64,000 nt of DNA from TH-plancto1 sp043777375 (GCA_043777375.1 JAYWHX010000126.1:48046-112045), one strand, 5' to 3'. Numbered from the stretch's first letter, positions 37,507-46,386 are shown. Made by a program: numbers and translations. Notes: generated by a model from the letters alone, not told the origin.

Positions 37507-37844
37507 GGGAGGCTCCTGTGGTGACTCGAAGAGGGGACAAGGCCCCGCTCACAGCCCGGGAACCTTATGAGGGCAATGTACCTGAGAGATGCGGTACGCG
37601 CAAAGGCAGCGTCTCATGAAGAACTGAAGGCTTGGGAACTGGGGCAATCTGCCGGGGCTCCCTCGTGGAAAAAAGCGGGCTCTCCTGTTTGTGAGAGCGG
37701 CACAGCGTCAGCCTGCCGAGGCGTTGAGCAACACCATGCGCCGATTCGCAAGCGGGGGCCTCGACAGGCTGACACCTGCCGCTCTCGCCGACGGCCAGAC
37801 CTTTTAGAAAAAATGCCAAGGTCTGAGAACAGAGCGGACTTCAA
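37507..37844. other. Intergenic region upstream of glgC
   Basis: 340 bp between two leftward genes. It holds the glgC promoter region, which I cannot locate, and the 94-bp inverted repeat listed next. No gene is supported. Confidence 0.5.
37693..37786. repeat. 94-bp inverted repeat (GAGAGCGGCA type)
   Basis: The left arm 37693-37722 starts GAGAGCGGCACAGCGTCAGC; the right arm 37758-37786, read in reverse complement, starts GAGAGCGGCAGGTGTCAGCC. The arms agree over about 29 nt with a few mismatches and one indel around a 35-nt loop. It looks like a REP-like dispersed element. Confidence 0.75.
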
Positions 37845-38762
37845 TCATGCAAAGAAAATCTTCTCGGCGGTCCCTCTAAGGAGTTGTTCCCGGTCCGACT
37901 CACTCAAAAAGTCGCACTTCTCCGTGATCAGTTTCACCGAGTCTGCATACGTATTCGGCTCGACGATCTGATACGGGCTGTCGCTCCCCCACATGAGACG
38001 TTCGACGCCATAAGCAGTGATCAGCTGCTTGATCATGGGGATCAGCTCGGTGTGCGGCGGCTGCTTGGCTCCCAGGGCGTAGTAGGCCGAGATCTTCACA
38101 TGCACATGCTTGTGCTTGGCCAGATCGGTCAGCGATTGCAGTTCCTTCTCGTCGATCGGACCGGCCATGCCAATGCGGGCGAAGTGGTCGATCACGACGC
38201 GGGTATCGGGATACTTGGTACACATCGATTCGACTTGCGGCAGGTCCGCCGGGCCGATCAGCGGACACATGGCACTGCCTTGCTTCGCGGCAATCGCCCA
38301 CATCCTGCACATTCCGGGGGAGTCCTTCCACAGGTCTTTCCCGCCTTCTCCCGGACGAATGCGGAACCCCCGCATGCCGCTATGAAAGAGCTGGTCCATG
38401 TCCTGCTCAAGGCACGGCTGACTCACTTCGATGCAAGCCACGCCGGAGAATCGCCCGGGGTACTTCGCGATGCTGTCGGTGATGTAGCTATTGTCGAGAC
38501 CGTGATACGGCTTGTGCTGGATCAGGACGACCCGATCGACTCCGTTTTTCCCCGCCAGTTCGAGCAGCTCTTCCGCCGTGAAGCTGCCCGGCTTCAGGTC
38601 ATCGACCGTCTGCTTTCCTTCCAGCGGGTAGTTCGTCAAATCCCGCGTCCAGATGTGCGAGTGGGCATCAATCCATCCCTTTGGCTTCGCATCCACAGCT
38701 GAGGTCGTCGACGCGAGAGCGGTCATACCGAGAACTCCTAGGGCTTGTCGTCGAGTGAGCAT
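37845..38762 (-). CDS. Amidohydrolase family protein, Tat-exported
   Basis: A 305-residue TIM-barrel metal-dependent hydrolase of the amidohydrolase_2 (L-fuconolactonase-like) family. The start at 38762 gives a twin-arginine-type signal: MLTRRQALGVLGMTALAS. The metal motif WIDAHSHIWT follows the signal peptide, and later the barrel contains VIDHFARIGMAG and RLMWGSDSPYQIV with the conserved Asp. Members act on lactones or 2-pyrone dicarboxylates; the substrate is not predictable here. It lies 101 bp downstream of the PSCyt/PSD1 gene on the same strand and may be co-transcribed. Confidence 0.85.
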   Translation of the reverse strand: MLTRRQALGVLGMTALASTTSAVDAKPKGWIDAHSHIWTRDLTNYPLEGKQTVDDLKPGSFTAEELLELAGKNGVDRVVLIQHKPYHGLDNSYITDSIAKYPGRFSGVACIEVSQPCLEQDMDQLFHSGMRGFRIRPGEGGKDLWKDSPGMCRMWAIAAKQGSAMCPLIGPADLPQVESMCTKYPDTRVVIDHFARIGMAGPIDEKELQSLTDLAKHKHVHVKISAYYALGAKQPPHTELIPMIKQLITAYGVERLMWGSDSPYQIVEPNTYADSVKLITEKCDFLSESDREQLLRGTAEKIFFA

Positions 38763-38863
38763 TTCAGGTCCTTTGGCAAATCGCTTGTGACTGAACGTCA
38801 AGGCGAGGAAGGGAGAAAACGAATGTTGACTCTCGTGAGCCGTTCGTCATCTTGACTCGCTCC

Positions 38864-41800
38864 CTACTTATTCAGCACCTCGTCCAGATTCATCAACTCA
38901 TTCACCAGCATTGTCCACGCAGCCAGTGTGACGGGATCGAGGCTCGCGTCGGCTTTCGCCTCACCTTCGGCGATCAGTAGTTTCGCCGCCTCGGGTTGGC
39001 TTTGATACTGCTGTGTCAGATCGGCGAGAGACCCCTGGATGATGGCCAGCTCCTGAGGGCGGAACGACCGAGCGATCAGTCGCTGTGCGATGAACTCAAT
39101 CCGCTGATTCGTGTCGGTCTTGTCGAGAAGTGCCCGCTGGGCGAGGTGCCGAGCCGCCTCAATGAACTGCTCATCATTGAGTGTCACCAGGGCTTGGAGC
39201 GGGGTGTTGGTTCGCTCTCGGCGGACAGCGCACTGCTCGCGATTCGTGGCATTAAAGATGTCCATCGACGCGGGCGGAGCCATGCGTTTCCAGAACGTGT
39301 ACATGCTCCGGCGATACAACCCTTCTCCCGTGTCGGGCTGGTAGCTGCGCGTGTTGCTGACATCCATGGCAATCGCTTCCCAGACGCCCGGCGGCTGGTA
39401 GGGTTTTACGCTGGGCCCGCCGATCTTGGAGACCAGCATGCCGCTCGATGCCAGTGCCGCATCGCGCACCATTTCGGCATCCATGCGGAAGCGTGGTCCG
39501 CGCGATATGAGCCGATTGTCGGGGTCCTTCTCTTGTTTCTGCCGAGTCGTGACCGCAGCTTGGCGATAGGCATTGCTCAGCACAATCTGCTTGAACAGCC
39601 TCTGCACATTCCACCCGTTCTCGCGGAAGTCGACTGCCAGCCAGTCGAGGAGTTCCTGATTCACTGGCAAGTCGCCCACAACTCCAAAATCCCCAGCTGT
39701 CTTCACGAGGCCAGTCCCGAAGACTTCCTGCCAGTAACGATTCACCGTCACGCGGGCCGTCAGCGGGTGCTCAGCTGTAAGTAGCCACTTCGCAAAGCCG
39801 AGACGATTACGCGGGGCCTCAGCGGGGAACGCGGGTAGGACGGCAGGTGTGCCGGGAGCGACCTGATCCTTGCGCTTGTCGTAGTCGCCGCGCTGCAGGA
39901 TGAACGCCATCGCGGGCTCGGTCTTCTCTTGCATCACATGGGCGATCGTGCCGCGGGCTTTGATGTCGGTCCGTTCCTGTTCGAGCTTGGCTGCTTCAGC
40001 AGTGGCCGTGCGGAACTCGTTGTCCTTCGCGTTGATCCACCACGCAAACAGCTCGTTCTTTTCTGCATCGGTCCGCTGCTCAGCTGGCTTCGCAACGATG
40101 GCTGCAAACAGAGCTGACTTGCCGAGCGAGGCCACTTCCTCCAGCTTCAGCTCCCGCTGATAGAGTCGCAGGTCTTGCAGGCCCAGCCCGGACAGCGGAT
40201 CGGAATCGTTCCGCTGGCCGATTTTGAAAGGGACGGTGGTCTTAATCGTGCTCTTGAGCGTGTCAGATTCAACGTTCGTCTCTTGGACCGTTCCGTTGAT
40301 GTACACCTTCACCCCAGCTGCGGTTTTCGAACCGTTGTAGGTCACGGCCACATGTGTCCATTCATTGCCGGTAACCTGAGCCTTCGAGACGACCTTGAGA
40401 GCGTCTCCACTCCAAGAGTTAATGATGTGCGTCCCCACGCGACGCCCCTGCACCCAGAAGTCCCAACCACGAAATCCATTGGCGCGGTCCATCCGCGAGG
40501 CGATGGCTCCCTGGCTATCGTTGGGCTGCAATTTGATCCACGCGGCGTAGGAAAACGATTGGTCGGATTCGAAGTCGCCAACATCCGCGACCTCGACAGC
40601 GGCGCCGCCGGTGACTTCGATCGACTGCGAGCCGACATTGCCGGGCTTCCAAGTCGCCTTGTCCGTCAGAGCCACATCACGGGCTTCTCCATTGACGATG
40701 AACTTGGAAGACGTGCCCTGGCCTTCGTTCAATGAAGCTTGGAGATGCAGCCCTTCAGCCGATACCTGCTGGCCGAATTCTTCGGGCTTCACAGCTGCGA
40801 GCCAAGTGTCGAAGTCGGCCCGGGCGGCAGTCCTGCGAGCTTCGACTCGGGCCTGTGCAGCGGGGATCTCTCGATCGAGGATCGCGATGCGTGGGCGGTC
40901 CGCTTCGAGCGGGACCATCACGATCGGGGGAGTGTCTTTGATGTTCCCATCACGGGCCCCCTGCGTGGTGTTATTGAAGAACGCCGCCATCTCGTAGAAC
41001 TCTTTCTGCGAGAGCGGATCGAACTTGTGGTCATGGCACACGGCACATCCCGCCGACATCCCCAACCAGACTTGGGAGACGGTATCGGTGCGATCGCGGG
41101 CGTAGAGCACGAGGTACTCTTCATCAATGATTCCGCCTTCATTCGTCGTCATGTTGCAGCGGTTAAAGCCCGAGCCGATCTGCTGCTCGAGCGAGCGATT
41201 GGGCAGCAGGTCGCCTGCCAGACTCTCGATCGTGAATTCGTCGAACGGCATGTTCTTGTTGTAGGCCGCAATGACCCAGTCGCGATACGACCACATCTCG
41301 CGGAAGTTGTCGAAGTGCGCTCCGTGTGTGTCGGCGTAGCGGGCGTAATCGAGCCAGTAACGACCGCGATGCTCTCCCCACTGCGGAGTCTGCATCAACT
41401 GGTCGACGAACTTTTCGTCTGCGTTGTCTGCACCGTCGGCGAGATACGTTTCGAGCCGCTCGGCGGAAGGCGGTAATCCGGTGAGGTCGAAACTGACCCG
41501 CCGTGCCCAAGTTCGGCGATCCGCTGCGGGAGCTGGTTCGAGACCCGCAGCGTCGAGCTTCGCGAGGATAAAACTGTCGATGGGGCTCTGCACCCAGCCC
41601 GGGTTCTTAACGGGAGGCTCAGCGGGCTTCACGGGGGCGATGAAGGACCAGTGCGGCTGATACTCGGCCCCGCTGGCAATCCAGCGTTTGAGGATGTCGA
41701 TCTGCTCGGGAGTGATTGTCTTCTTTGAGGCGGGAGGTGGCATGACCTTCTCGGGATCGTGCGAAACGATCCGCTTCAGGAGCTCGCTCTCGTCCGGCTT

Positions 41801-42016
41801 TCCGGAAACGATGGCCTTCATCGTCTCGGCAACTTCCTTCTTATCCAGCCGCAGATCCGCTTGCCGCGAAGCACTGTCCGGACCATGACAAGCGAAGCAG
41901 TTTGCCGCCAGAATTGGACGAACATCGCGGTTGTACGAGAGCGGCTCTTCCGCCTGAACGCTGAAGCTGACACCGCTCAAGAGCAGCGTTGCACTGAAAA
42001 GTTGTCGGATTCGCAT
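38864..42016 (-). CDS. PSCyt1-DUF1549-LamG-DUF1553 planctomycete protein
   Basis: A 1050-residue secreted protein with the hallmark planctomycete layout. The start at 42016 gives a signal peptide (LFSATLLLSGVSFSVQA). A PSCyt1 cytochrome-like domain with haem motif CFACH (residues about 37-41) comes first, then DUF1549 (PSCyt2), which holds a second CxxCH (SAGCAVCHDHKFDP). A LamG/concanavalin-type sugar-binding domain lies near 430-590 (SYAAWIKLQPND, GLQDLRLYQRELKLEE), then a charged linker and DUF1553 (PSD1) with LTARVTVNRYWQEVFG and RSMYTFWKRM. These proteins are thought to act in polysaccharide breakdown or redox processes, but no function is proven. The DUF1501 partner usually next to such genes is absent here; one lies at 50902. 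Confidence 0.92.
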   Translation of the reverse strand: MRIRQLFSATLLLSGVSFSVQAEEPLSYNRDVRPILAANCFACHGPDSASRQADLRLDKKEVAETMKAIVSGKPDESELLKRIVSHDPEKVMPPPASKKTITPEQIDILKRWIASGAEYQPHWSFIAPVKPAEPPVKNPGWVQSPIDSFILAKLDAAGLEPAPAADRRTWARRVSFDLTGLPPSAERLETYLADGADNADEKFVDQLMQTPQWGEHRGRYWLDYARYADTHGAHFDNFREMWSYRDWVIAAYNKNMPFDEFTIESLAGDLLPNRSLEQQIGSGFNRCNMTTNEGGIIDEEYLVLYARDRTDTVSQVWLGMSAGCAVCHDHKFDPLSQKEFYEMAAFFNNTTQGARDGNIKDTPPIVMVPLEADRPRIAILDREIPAAQARVEARRTAARADFDTWLAAVKPEEFGQQVSAEGLHLQASLNEGQGTSSKFIVNGEARDVALTDKATWKPGNVGSQSIEVTGGAAVEVADVGDFESDQSFSYAAWIKLQPNDSQGAIASRMDRANGFRGWDFWVQGRRVGTHIINSWSGDALKVVSKAQVTGNEWTHVAVTYNGSKTAAGVKVYINGTVQETNVESDTLKSTIKTTVPFKIGQRNDSDPLSGLGLQDLRLYQRELKLEEVASLGKSALFAAIVAKPAEQRTDAEKNELFAWWINAKDNEFRTATAEAAKLEQERTDIKARGTIAHVMQEKTEPAMAFILQRGDYDKRKDQVAPGTPAVLPAFPAEAPRNRLGFAKWLLTAEHPLTARVTVNRYWQEVFGTGLVKTAGDFGVVGDLPVNQELLDWLAVDFRENGWNVQRLFKQIVLSNAYRQAAVTTRQKQEKDPDNRLISRGPRFRMDAEMVRDAALASSGMLVSKIGGPSVKPYQPPGVWEAIAMDVSNTRSYQPDTGEGLYRRSMYTFWKRMAPPASMDIFNATNREQCAVRRERTNTPLQALVTLNDEQFIEAARHLAQRALLDKTDTNQRIEFIAQRLIARSFRPQELAIIQGSLADLTQQYQSQPEAAKLLIAEGEAKADASLDPVTLAAWTMLVNELMNLDEVLNK

Positions 42017-42169
42017 GAGACGACCTCGCACTGAGTCCACGTTGTAAAGCCCTGACTGATCTATGTTACCGGCATCCATCGACGTCCGCCAATACTTCGA
42101 GACAGAGTTCAATCCGCTGAGAATCAAGCTGACAAATCACTTCTCATGGGAAAGAATCAGCAAATCGAT

Positions 42170-42198
42170 TTGGATCAATTGCAGCCAGACCCTATAGT
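42170..42198 (+). promoter_or_regulatory. Candidate sigma70-type promoter of the halogenase-like gene
   Basis: TTGGAT at 42170-42175 and TATAGT at 42193-42198 are separated by 17 nt. The -10 box fits 5 of 6 consensus bases, the -35 only 3 of 6. Transcription would start near 42205, about 46 nt before the GTG start codon. The -10 box overlaps the palindromic operator. Confidence 0.5.
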
Positions 42199-42213
42199 TG
42201 TTCGAACAACTAT
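42194..42213. promoter_or_regulatory. Perfect 20-bp palindrome, probable MarR-type operator
   Basis: ATAGTTGTTCGAACAACTAT is a perfect 20-bp palindrome overlapping the -10 box and the expected start of transcription. Its size, symmetry and TTGTTCGAACAA core resemble operators of MarR-family repressors. No regulator gene is next to it. Confidence 0.72.
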
Positions 42214-42250
42214 CGTTGTGACTGCCACCAAGTCGTGGAAGGAGACTCTC

Positions 42251-43534
42251 GTGATTCAGGTCAGCTATCCCCCCAGTCAAGAATTTTCCGGCCCAGTTGC
42301 CGACCAATATGACGTGATCGTGATTGGCGGAGGCCCCGCCGGGGCGACGACGGGAACGCTGCTCGCTGAGCAGGGGCATTCGGTCCTGATTCTGGAACGG
42401 TCGACGGCACCGCGTTTTCATGTCGGCGAATCACTGATTCCCGAGACCTACTGGTCGCTGAAGCGGCTCGGGTTGATTGAGAAACTGAAGCAGTCTGCCT
42501 TCCCCAAAAAATTCAGTGTCCAGTTTTATTCCGAGGGAGCCAAGCCCTCAAAGCCGTTTTACTTTGACGACTTCAACTCACATGAAAGTTCGCAGACCTG
42601 GCAGGTCGAACGTGGGGACTTCGACAAGATGCTCCTCGACAATGCAGCTGAAAAGGGAGCGACGGTACGGACCGAGGCCCATGTGACGGAAGTCCTGTTT
42701 GAAGGGGATCAAGCGGTCGGTGTCAAAGTGAAATTCGCTTCGGGTGAGGTGCGTGAGATCAGCTGTCGTGTGGTGGCGGATGCCAGTGGTCAATCGAGCT
42801 TTATCGTCAATCGCCTGGGTCTCAAAACACCAGACACTCGCCTGCGAAAGGGGACCGTCTGGACCTACTTTCAGGGAGCATTTCGCGACCCAGGTCGCGA
42901 TGAGGGCGCGACACTCATCCTGCAAACCGAAGGCAAGCAGAGTTGGTTCTGGTACATCCCGTTGAGCAATAACATCGTCAGCATCGGCTGCACGGGAACG
43001 ATGTCGTATATGTTCTCGAAAGGCATGACTCCAGAAGCCATCTTCGACCGTGAGCTGGGCCGCTGTCCAGCGCTGCAGGAGCGGCTCAAAGATGCGACTC
43101 GGCACACAGACTACTTCGCCACGAAGGACTACTCATACTTCTCCAAACAGCCCTCTGGACCTGGCTGGGCGCTGGTCGGTGATGCATGTGGGTTCATTGA
43201 CCCGGTGTATTCATCAGGGGTCTATCTGGCGTTGAAGTCCGGCGAGTTTGTGGCCGATGCGATCCATGATTCACTGAGCAAGAACGACTTGTCACCAGAG
43301 TCGCTGGGAGCTTGGTACCCTACCTATCGTCAAGGCGTCGAAAACTTCCGCAAGCTGATCTATGCGTTCTATACCCCGTCATTCAGCTTCGGCGACTTCT
43401 TCCGCCAGTATCCTCAGTACCGATCAAATATGACTGACATTCTGATCGGTGCGGTCTTCAAGCCGGGCGTGGATGAAATCTTCCAAGCAATGGGTGAAGT
43501 GCTGCCACCGGAAGAGTTGGTTGGTGCCGCGTAA
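42251..43534 (+). CDS. FAD-dependent oxidoreductase, flavin halogenase-like
   Basis: A 427-residue flavoprotein. The FAD-binding GxGxxG motif reads VIVIGGGPAGATTGTLLA, followed by the ERSTAPRFHVGESLIPETY stretch common to tryptophan-halogenase-like and geranylgeranyl-reductase-like enzymes. A WFWYIPLSNN motif resembles the halogenase WxWxIP signature. ALVGDACGFIDPVYSSGVY is the second FAD site. The GTG at 42251 is chosen because AAGGAG lies 7 nt upstream; an ATG at 42146 lies before the promoter and operator. Halogenation of a small molecule is possible but not shown. It is transcribed away from the PSCyt/PSD1 gene, and the shared region holds the palindromic operator. Confidence 0.8.
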   Translation: MIQVSYPPSQEFSGPVADQYDVIVIGGGPAGATTGTLLAEQGHSVLILERSTAPRFHVGESLIPETYWSLKRLGLIEKLKQSAFPKKFSVQFYSEGAKPSKPFYFDDFNSHESSQTWQVERGDFDKMLLDNAAEKGATVRTEAHVTEVLFEGDQAVGVKVKFASGEVREISCRVVADASGQSSFIVNRLGLKTPDTRLRKGTVWTYFQGAFRDPGRDEGATLILQTEGKQSWFWYIPLSNNIVSIGCTGTMSYMFSKGMTPEAIFDRELGRCPALQERLKDATRHTDYFATKDYSYFSKQPSGPGWALVGDACGFIDPVYSSGVYLALKSGEFVADAIHDSLSKNDLSPESLGAWYPTYRQGVENFRKLIYAFYTPSFSFGDFFRQYPQYRSNMTDILIGAVFKPGVDEIFQAMGEVLPPEELVGAA

Positions 43535-43555
43535 GACGGAATTCATTCCGTCTTA
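43531..43555. repeat. Hairpin repeat, copy 3 (stem GTAAGACGGAA, loop TTCA)
   Basis: A perfect 11-bp stem spans the stop codons of the convergent halogenase-like and anti-sigma genes. The core GACGGAA, TTCA, TTCCGTC is the reverse form of the hairpins at 3532 and 4402. It probably works as a bidirectional transcription end. Confidence 0.75.
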
Positions 43556-43972
43556 CTCTTCCAGTGTCCTCACCTTCTCCATCACCAGTAACCGCCCGCC
43601 CGCCCGATACTCCACGAAGGACATGTACTGCCGCATGAGGAACAGTCCACGTCCGCTGGCCTTTTCCAGGTTCTCATCCGCCAACGGATCGGGAACATCT
43701 CGCGGGTCGAAGCCCTGCCCTTGATCCTCTATTTCGATATACGCGCGAGTGTCGTCGATGAGGCAAAGGACACGGACGGATTTCGAGACGTCCCGCTGAT
43801 TCCCATGCTTGATCGCGTTCATCAAGCCTTCTTCCAGGGAGAGACGAACGCCAAATAGATCCCGTGCTGGGTACTTTCGCTCCTTCAGCCAGTCCACAAT
43901 CTGAGCCTGCACCAGCAACGCCTCTGCTGGATCAGTCGCAAATCGGACATCTAGCCGAACCGCGTCAGTCAT
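43553..43972 (-). CDS. Anti-sigma regulatory ATPase (HATPase, RsbW-like)
   Basis: A 139-residue GHKL-type ATP-binding protein. The N-box reads SLEEGLMNAIKHGNQRD, the G1 box IEIEDQGQGFDPRDVPDP and the G2 segment GRGLFLMRQYMSFVEY. This is the RsbW/SpoIIAB kinase fold, which phosphorylates a STAS-domain antagonist and binds a sigma factor or other target. It starts 14 bp after the STAS gene's stop codon, so the two form a partner-switching operon. The sigma factor and the PP2C phosphatase that usually complete the module are not in the window. Confidence 0.87.
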   Translation of the reverse strand: MTDAVRLDVRFATDPAEALLVQAQIVDWLKERKYPARDLFGVRLSLEEGLMNAIKHGNQRDVSKSVRVLCLIDDTRAYIEIEDQGQGFDPRDVPDPLADENLEKASGRGLFLMRQYMSFVEYRAGGRLLVMEKVRTLEE

Positions 43973-43986
43973 TGACGACTCGTCTA

Positions 43987-44349
43987 CTAGATCCCAGCGA
44001 GTGCAGCCGCTTGATCATCCTTGATGTCAAACAGCTTGTTGAGCTTCGTGATCTCGAACACGGTTAAGATATCCTTGCGGATCGAGCAGAGCCGCAGCTT
44101 GCCTCCCGAATCCTTCACCTTCTTATTCATGGTGATCAATTTGCCGAGTGCTGCACTCGACAGGTATTCGACATTCGTGAAGTCGAGGACAATCTTCTTC
44201 CGCTTGTCCTGATCCACCAGTCCAAACAGCTGATTCCCGATCATCTGGATGTTGTTTTCATCCAAAATCTTCTTGTCGACGAAGCGCGCGACAGTGACAT
44301 CGCCAACTTCTTCGATGTCCAAGCGACGCTGACCGGCTGGGGCCGCCAT
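43987..44349 (-). CDS. STAS-domain anti-sigma factor antagonist
   Basis: A 120-residue single STAS domain, the RsbV/SpoIIAA type. The start at 44349 (MAAPAGQRRLDIEEVGD) matches the family N-terminus; a longer frame from 44715 reads back through the divergent promoter region and is rejected. The conserved phosphorylation loop is LDFTNVEYLSSAALGKLI, where one of the two Ser residues would be phosphorylated by the RsbW-like kinase encoded just downstream. Unphosphorylated antagonist would capture the kinase and free its target. The pair is compact and translated from the same message. Confidence 0.88.
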   Translation of the reverse strand: MAAPAGQRRLDIEEVGDVTVARFVDKKILDENNIQMIGNQLFGLVDQDKRKKIVLDFTNVEYLSSAALGKLITMNKKVKDSGGKLRLCSIRKDILTVFEITKLNKLFDIKDDQAAALAGI

Positions 44350-44674
44350 GGTGGGAATCCCGAAACATGACTGACGAAAGAACAGTGATTCTTTCGCCGT
44401 CGAATGAGGAATCTGGGGGAGACGACTGATCTCCTGCCCAGCTAAATAGCTGGCACGATCTTCACACGTGCCAGAACGGCTGTCAACCCAGAATAGAGTG
44501 GAGTTGATGCGAGAGCGACTGCTCACGCTGGAGAAGGATGTGGACTCGCGACTCCCGGTCGACTGGTCCGCACGCTTGGGAGAGATCTCGAAGCGAAGGA
44601 CTTCCCGCCTCCGAGAAGTGCCAGAACATCGGGTGCCGAAACCTGCTCGAACCCGCACAATAGAGAGTGTCTTG
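44350..44674. other. Divergent intergenic region, STAS / SCO1 genes
   Basis: 325 bp holding the promoters of the STAS operon (leftward) and the SCO1-DUF420 operon (rightward). The only clear structure is CCAGCTA/TAGCTGG with a 2-nt loop near 44441-44456. No gene is supported; in-frame extensions of both neighbours cross it. Confidence 0.45.
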
Positions 44675-45910
44675 ATGAGTTCTCGCGGGATGGTTTCTAT
44701 GCAGTTCTGGATCATTTTTGTCTGCGGAGTGGTTTGCGGGCTGACAAGGCCTGTCTGGGCTCAGGCTCCGACCGAGCCAGCGTCAGAAGTGGCCTCGCCC
44801 CCAGCTGGCGGTGCTTACGCGGGCGAAATGCCGGACATCAAGCCGACCTACTTGCAAAGTCCGGACGATCGGCAGACCTGGGACCCCGAACACGTCGATG
44901 ATTTCTCACTGACCGACCAGACCGGCCAGACGGTGACACTCGACGACTTGAAAGGCCGCCCGTGGGTCGCGAATTTTGTCTTCACCCGCTGCGTGACACA
45001 GTGTCCCACGATGTGCGGCGAGATTCGCAAGTTGCTGACGGCTCTTAACACCGACTCGGCGAAACCGAACCCGGTGCGGTTTGTCACGATCACCATCGAT
45101 CCCCGTCACGATTCGCTCGACAAGATCAAGGAGTTTGCCAAGATCTTCGGTGCGGAGCGGAACGAGTGGCTCTTCCTCACAGGGAATGAGAAGCAGATTA
45201 CCGAACTGGTTCGCCACGGTTTCAAAGTGGCTGCGTGGGAAAACTTTGGGACCGATCGCCTGCCGGGGATGGAGTTCGCCCACAGCATGCACCTGATCCA
45301 CGTGGACGAGGCTGGAAAAATCCTCGGTCGTTACGAGAGCTTGAATCTCCAAGACATGAGCACTCTTCAGCGGGTTCTCGAAGGCAAGATCGAGACGCCC
45401 CAGCGGCACAAACCCGCTCTGGCTGAGGCACCGCTCCCGGTGGACCCCCTCGCCAATCTGCCCACGTGGGCGAAACGGCTCCCGGCAACCAACGCCTCAC
45501 TCAACGCTTTGGCCACTCTGCTGCTGCTCACAGGGTTCGTCGCTATCAAAGCTAAGAACATCACTCTGCATAAACGGCTCATGCTCTCCACGTTCGTGGT
45601 CTCGACCGTCTTCCTCACCTGCTACTTGACCTATCACTTTGCCCTGAACAAGTACACCGGCGAGCATGGGAAGAAGTTTGTCGGAACTCCCGCCCTCACC
45701 AAGGTTTACTTCACAATCCTCATTACTCACGTGATTCTCGCCACAGCTGTGCCATTCCTGGCGTCGATTACCATCTGGAAGGGTCTGAAGGGAAACTGGG
45801 ACAGCCACCGCCGGTGGGCCAAGGTCACCTTCCCGATTTGGCTATACGTGTCCGTGACCGGCGTTATCATTTACTGGATGTTGTACCATGTCAGTGGTCC
45901 GATCGTCTGA
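44675..45910 (+). CDS. SCO1/SenC-DUF420 fusion protein
   Basis: A 411-residue protein that joins a copper chaperone to a membrane domain. After a signal anchor (QFWIIFVCGVVCGLT), the thioredoxin-like SCO domain carries the copper-binding CVTQC (Cys106 and Cys110) in TRCVTQCPTMCGEIRK and a conserved His in MHLIHVDEAG near 206. SCO proteins deliver copper to the CuA site of cytochrome c oxidase. The C-terminal 150 residues hold four membrane helices of the DUF420 type, a family often encoded near oxidase genes. The start at 44675 is chosen because it gives the signal anchor; a longer frame from 44468 is unlikely. The small CPMCK gene follows. Confidence 0.87.
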   Translation: MSSRGMVSMQFWIIFVCGVVCGLTRPVWAQAPTEPASEVASPPAGGAYAGEMPDIKPTYLQSPDDRQTWDPEHVDDFSLTDQTGQTVTLDDLKGRPWVANFVFTRCVTQCPTMCGEIRKLLTALNTDSAKPNPVRFVTITIDPRHDSLDKIKEFAKIFGAERNEWLFLTGNEKQITELVRHGFKVAAWENFGTDRLPGMEFAHSMHLIHVDEAGKILGRYESLNLQDMSTLQRVLEGKIETPQRHKPALAEAPLPVDPLANLPTWAKRLPATNASLNALATLLLLTGFVAIKAKNITLHKRLMLSTFVVSTVFLTCYLTYHFALNKYTGEHGKKFVGTPALTKVYFTILITHVILATAVPFLASITIWKGLKGNWDSHRRWAKVTFPIWLYVSVTGVIIYWMLYHVSGPIV

Positions 45911-45943
45911 GTCCGGTCTATAGTGGTGCAGGAGACATTTTCC

Positions 45944-46219
45944 ATGAAGCGATTCCTGACAGCGACGATTCTCGGCTTGGCTGTGGTGTCATCCACAGCT
46001 TCGGTCGCCACTGCCTGCCCAATGTGCAAGTACGCCAACGAAGCCGATCAACACGACGAGGCCGCCAACCGCCGTCCCAAAGCCTTCATGTACAGCATCC
46101 TGTTCATGCTCTCGATGCCCCCCACAATCTTGACCATCTTCGGCGTCAGCTTCTACCGTATGAATAAACGTGTCGAGTCCCAAGCTGCGGCCGAAGATGC
46201 GAACAACCAGCTGCAATAA
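45944..46219 (+). CDS. Small membrane protein with CPMCK motif
   Basis: A 91-residue protein with a signal peptide (LTATILGLAVVSSTASVATA), then a CPMCK motif right after cleavage and one membrane helix (about 50-70, YSILFMLSMPPTILTIFGVSF). The charged C-terminal tail faces the cytoplasm. The CxxC pair at the mature N-terminus could bind copper or form a disulfide. It starts 33 bp after the SCO1-DUF420 gene, with GGAG before the ATG, so it is the second gene of that operon. A role in copper handling or oxidase assembly is inferred from context only. Confidence 0.7.
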   Translation: MKRFLTATILGLAVVSSTASVATACPMCKYANEADQHDEAANRRPKAFMYSILFMLSMPPTILTIFGVSFYRMNKRVESQAAAEDANNQLQ

Positions 46220-46386
46220 ACCCGCAAGCCGGTGAAGCAGAGACGCTACGGCGAAGAGAGTTGCTTCAGCCCTCTAGTCGCACAATTCGTCACAATTCTG
46301 CTGAATGCCTCTCGTGCTCGCCAACAGTGTACACAAAGCCAACCTCCGCCCCGGCGAGTTCCTCTCTCGAAGAGGCGCTGATTGAT

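Noticed and set aside
37884..38702. A 272-residue plus-strand frame
   Set aside because: Antisense to the amidohydrolase, which has metal motifs and a signal peptide.
44350..44715. N-terminal extension of the STAS protein to 44715
   Set aside because: It would overlap the divergent SCO1 gene start and promoter region; the family N-terminus starts at 44349.
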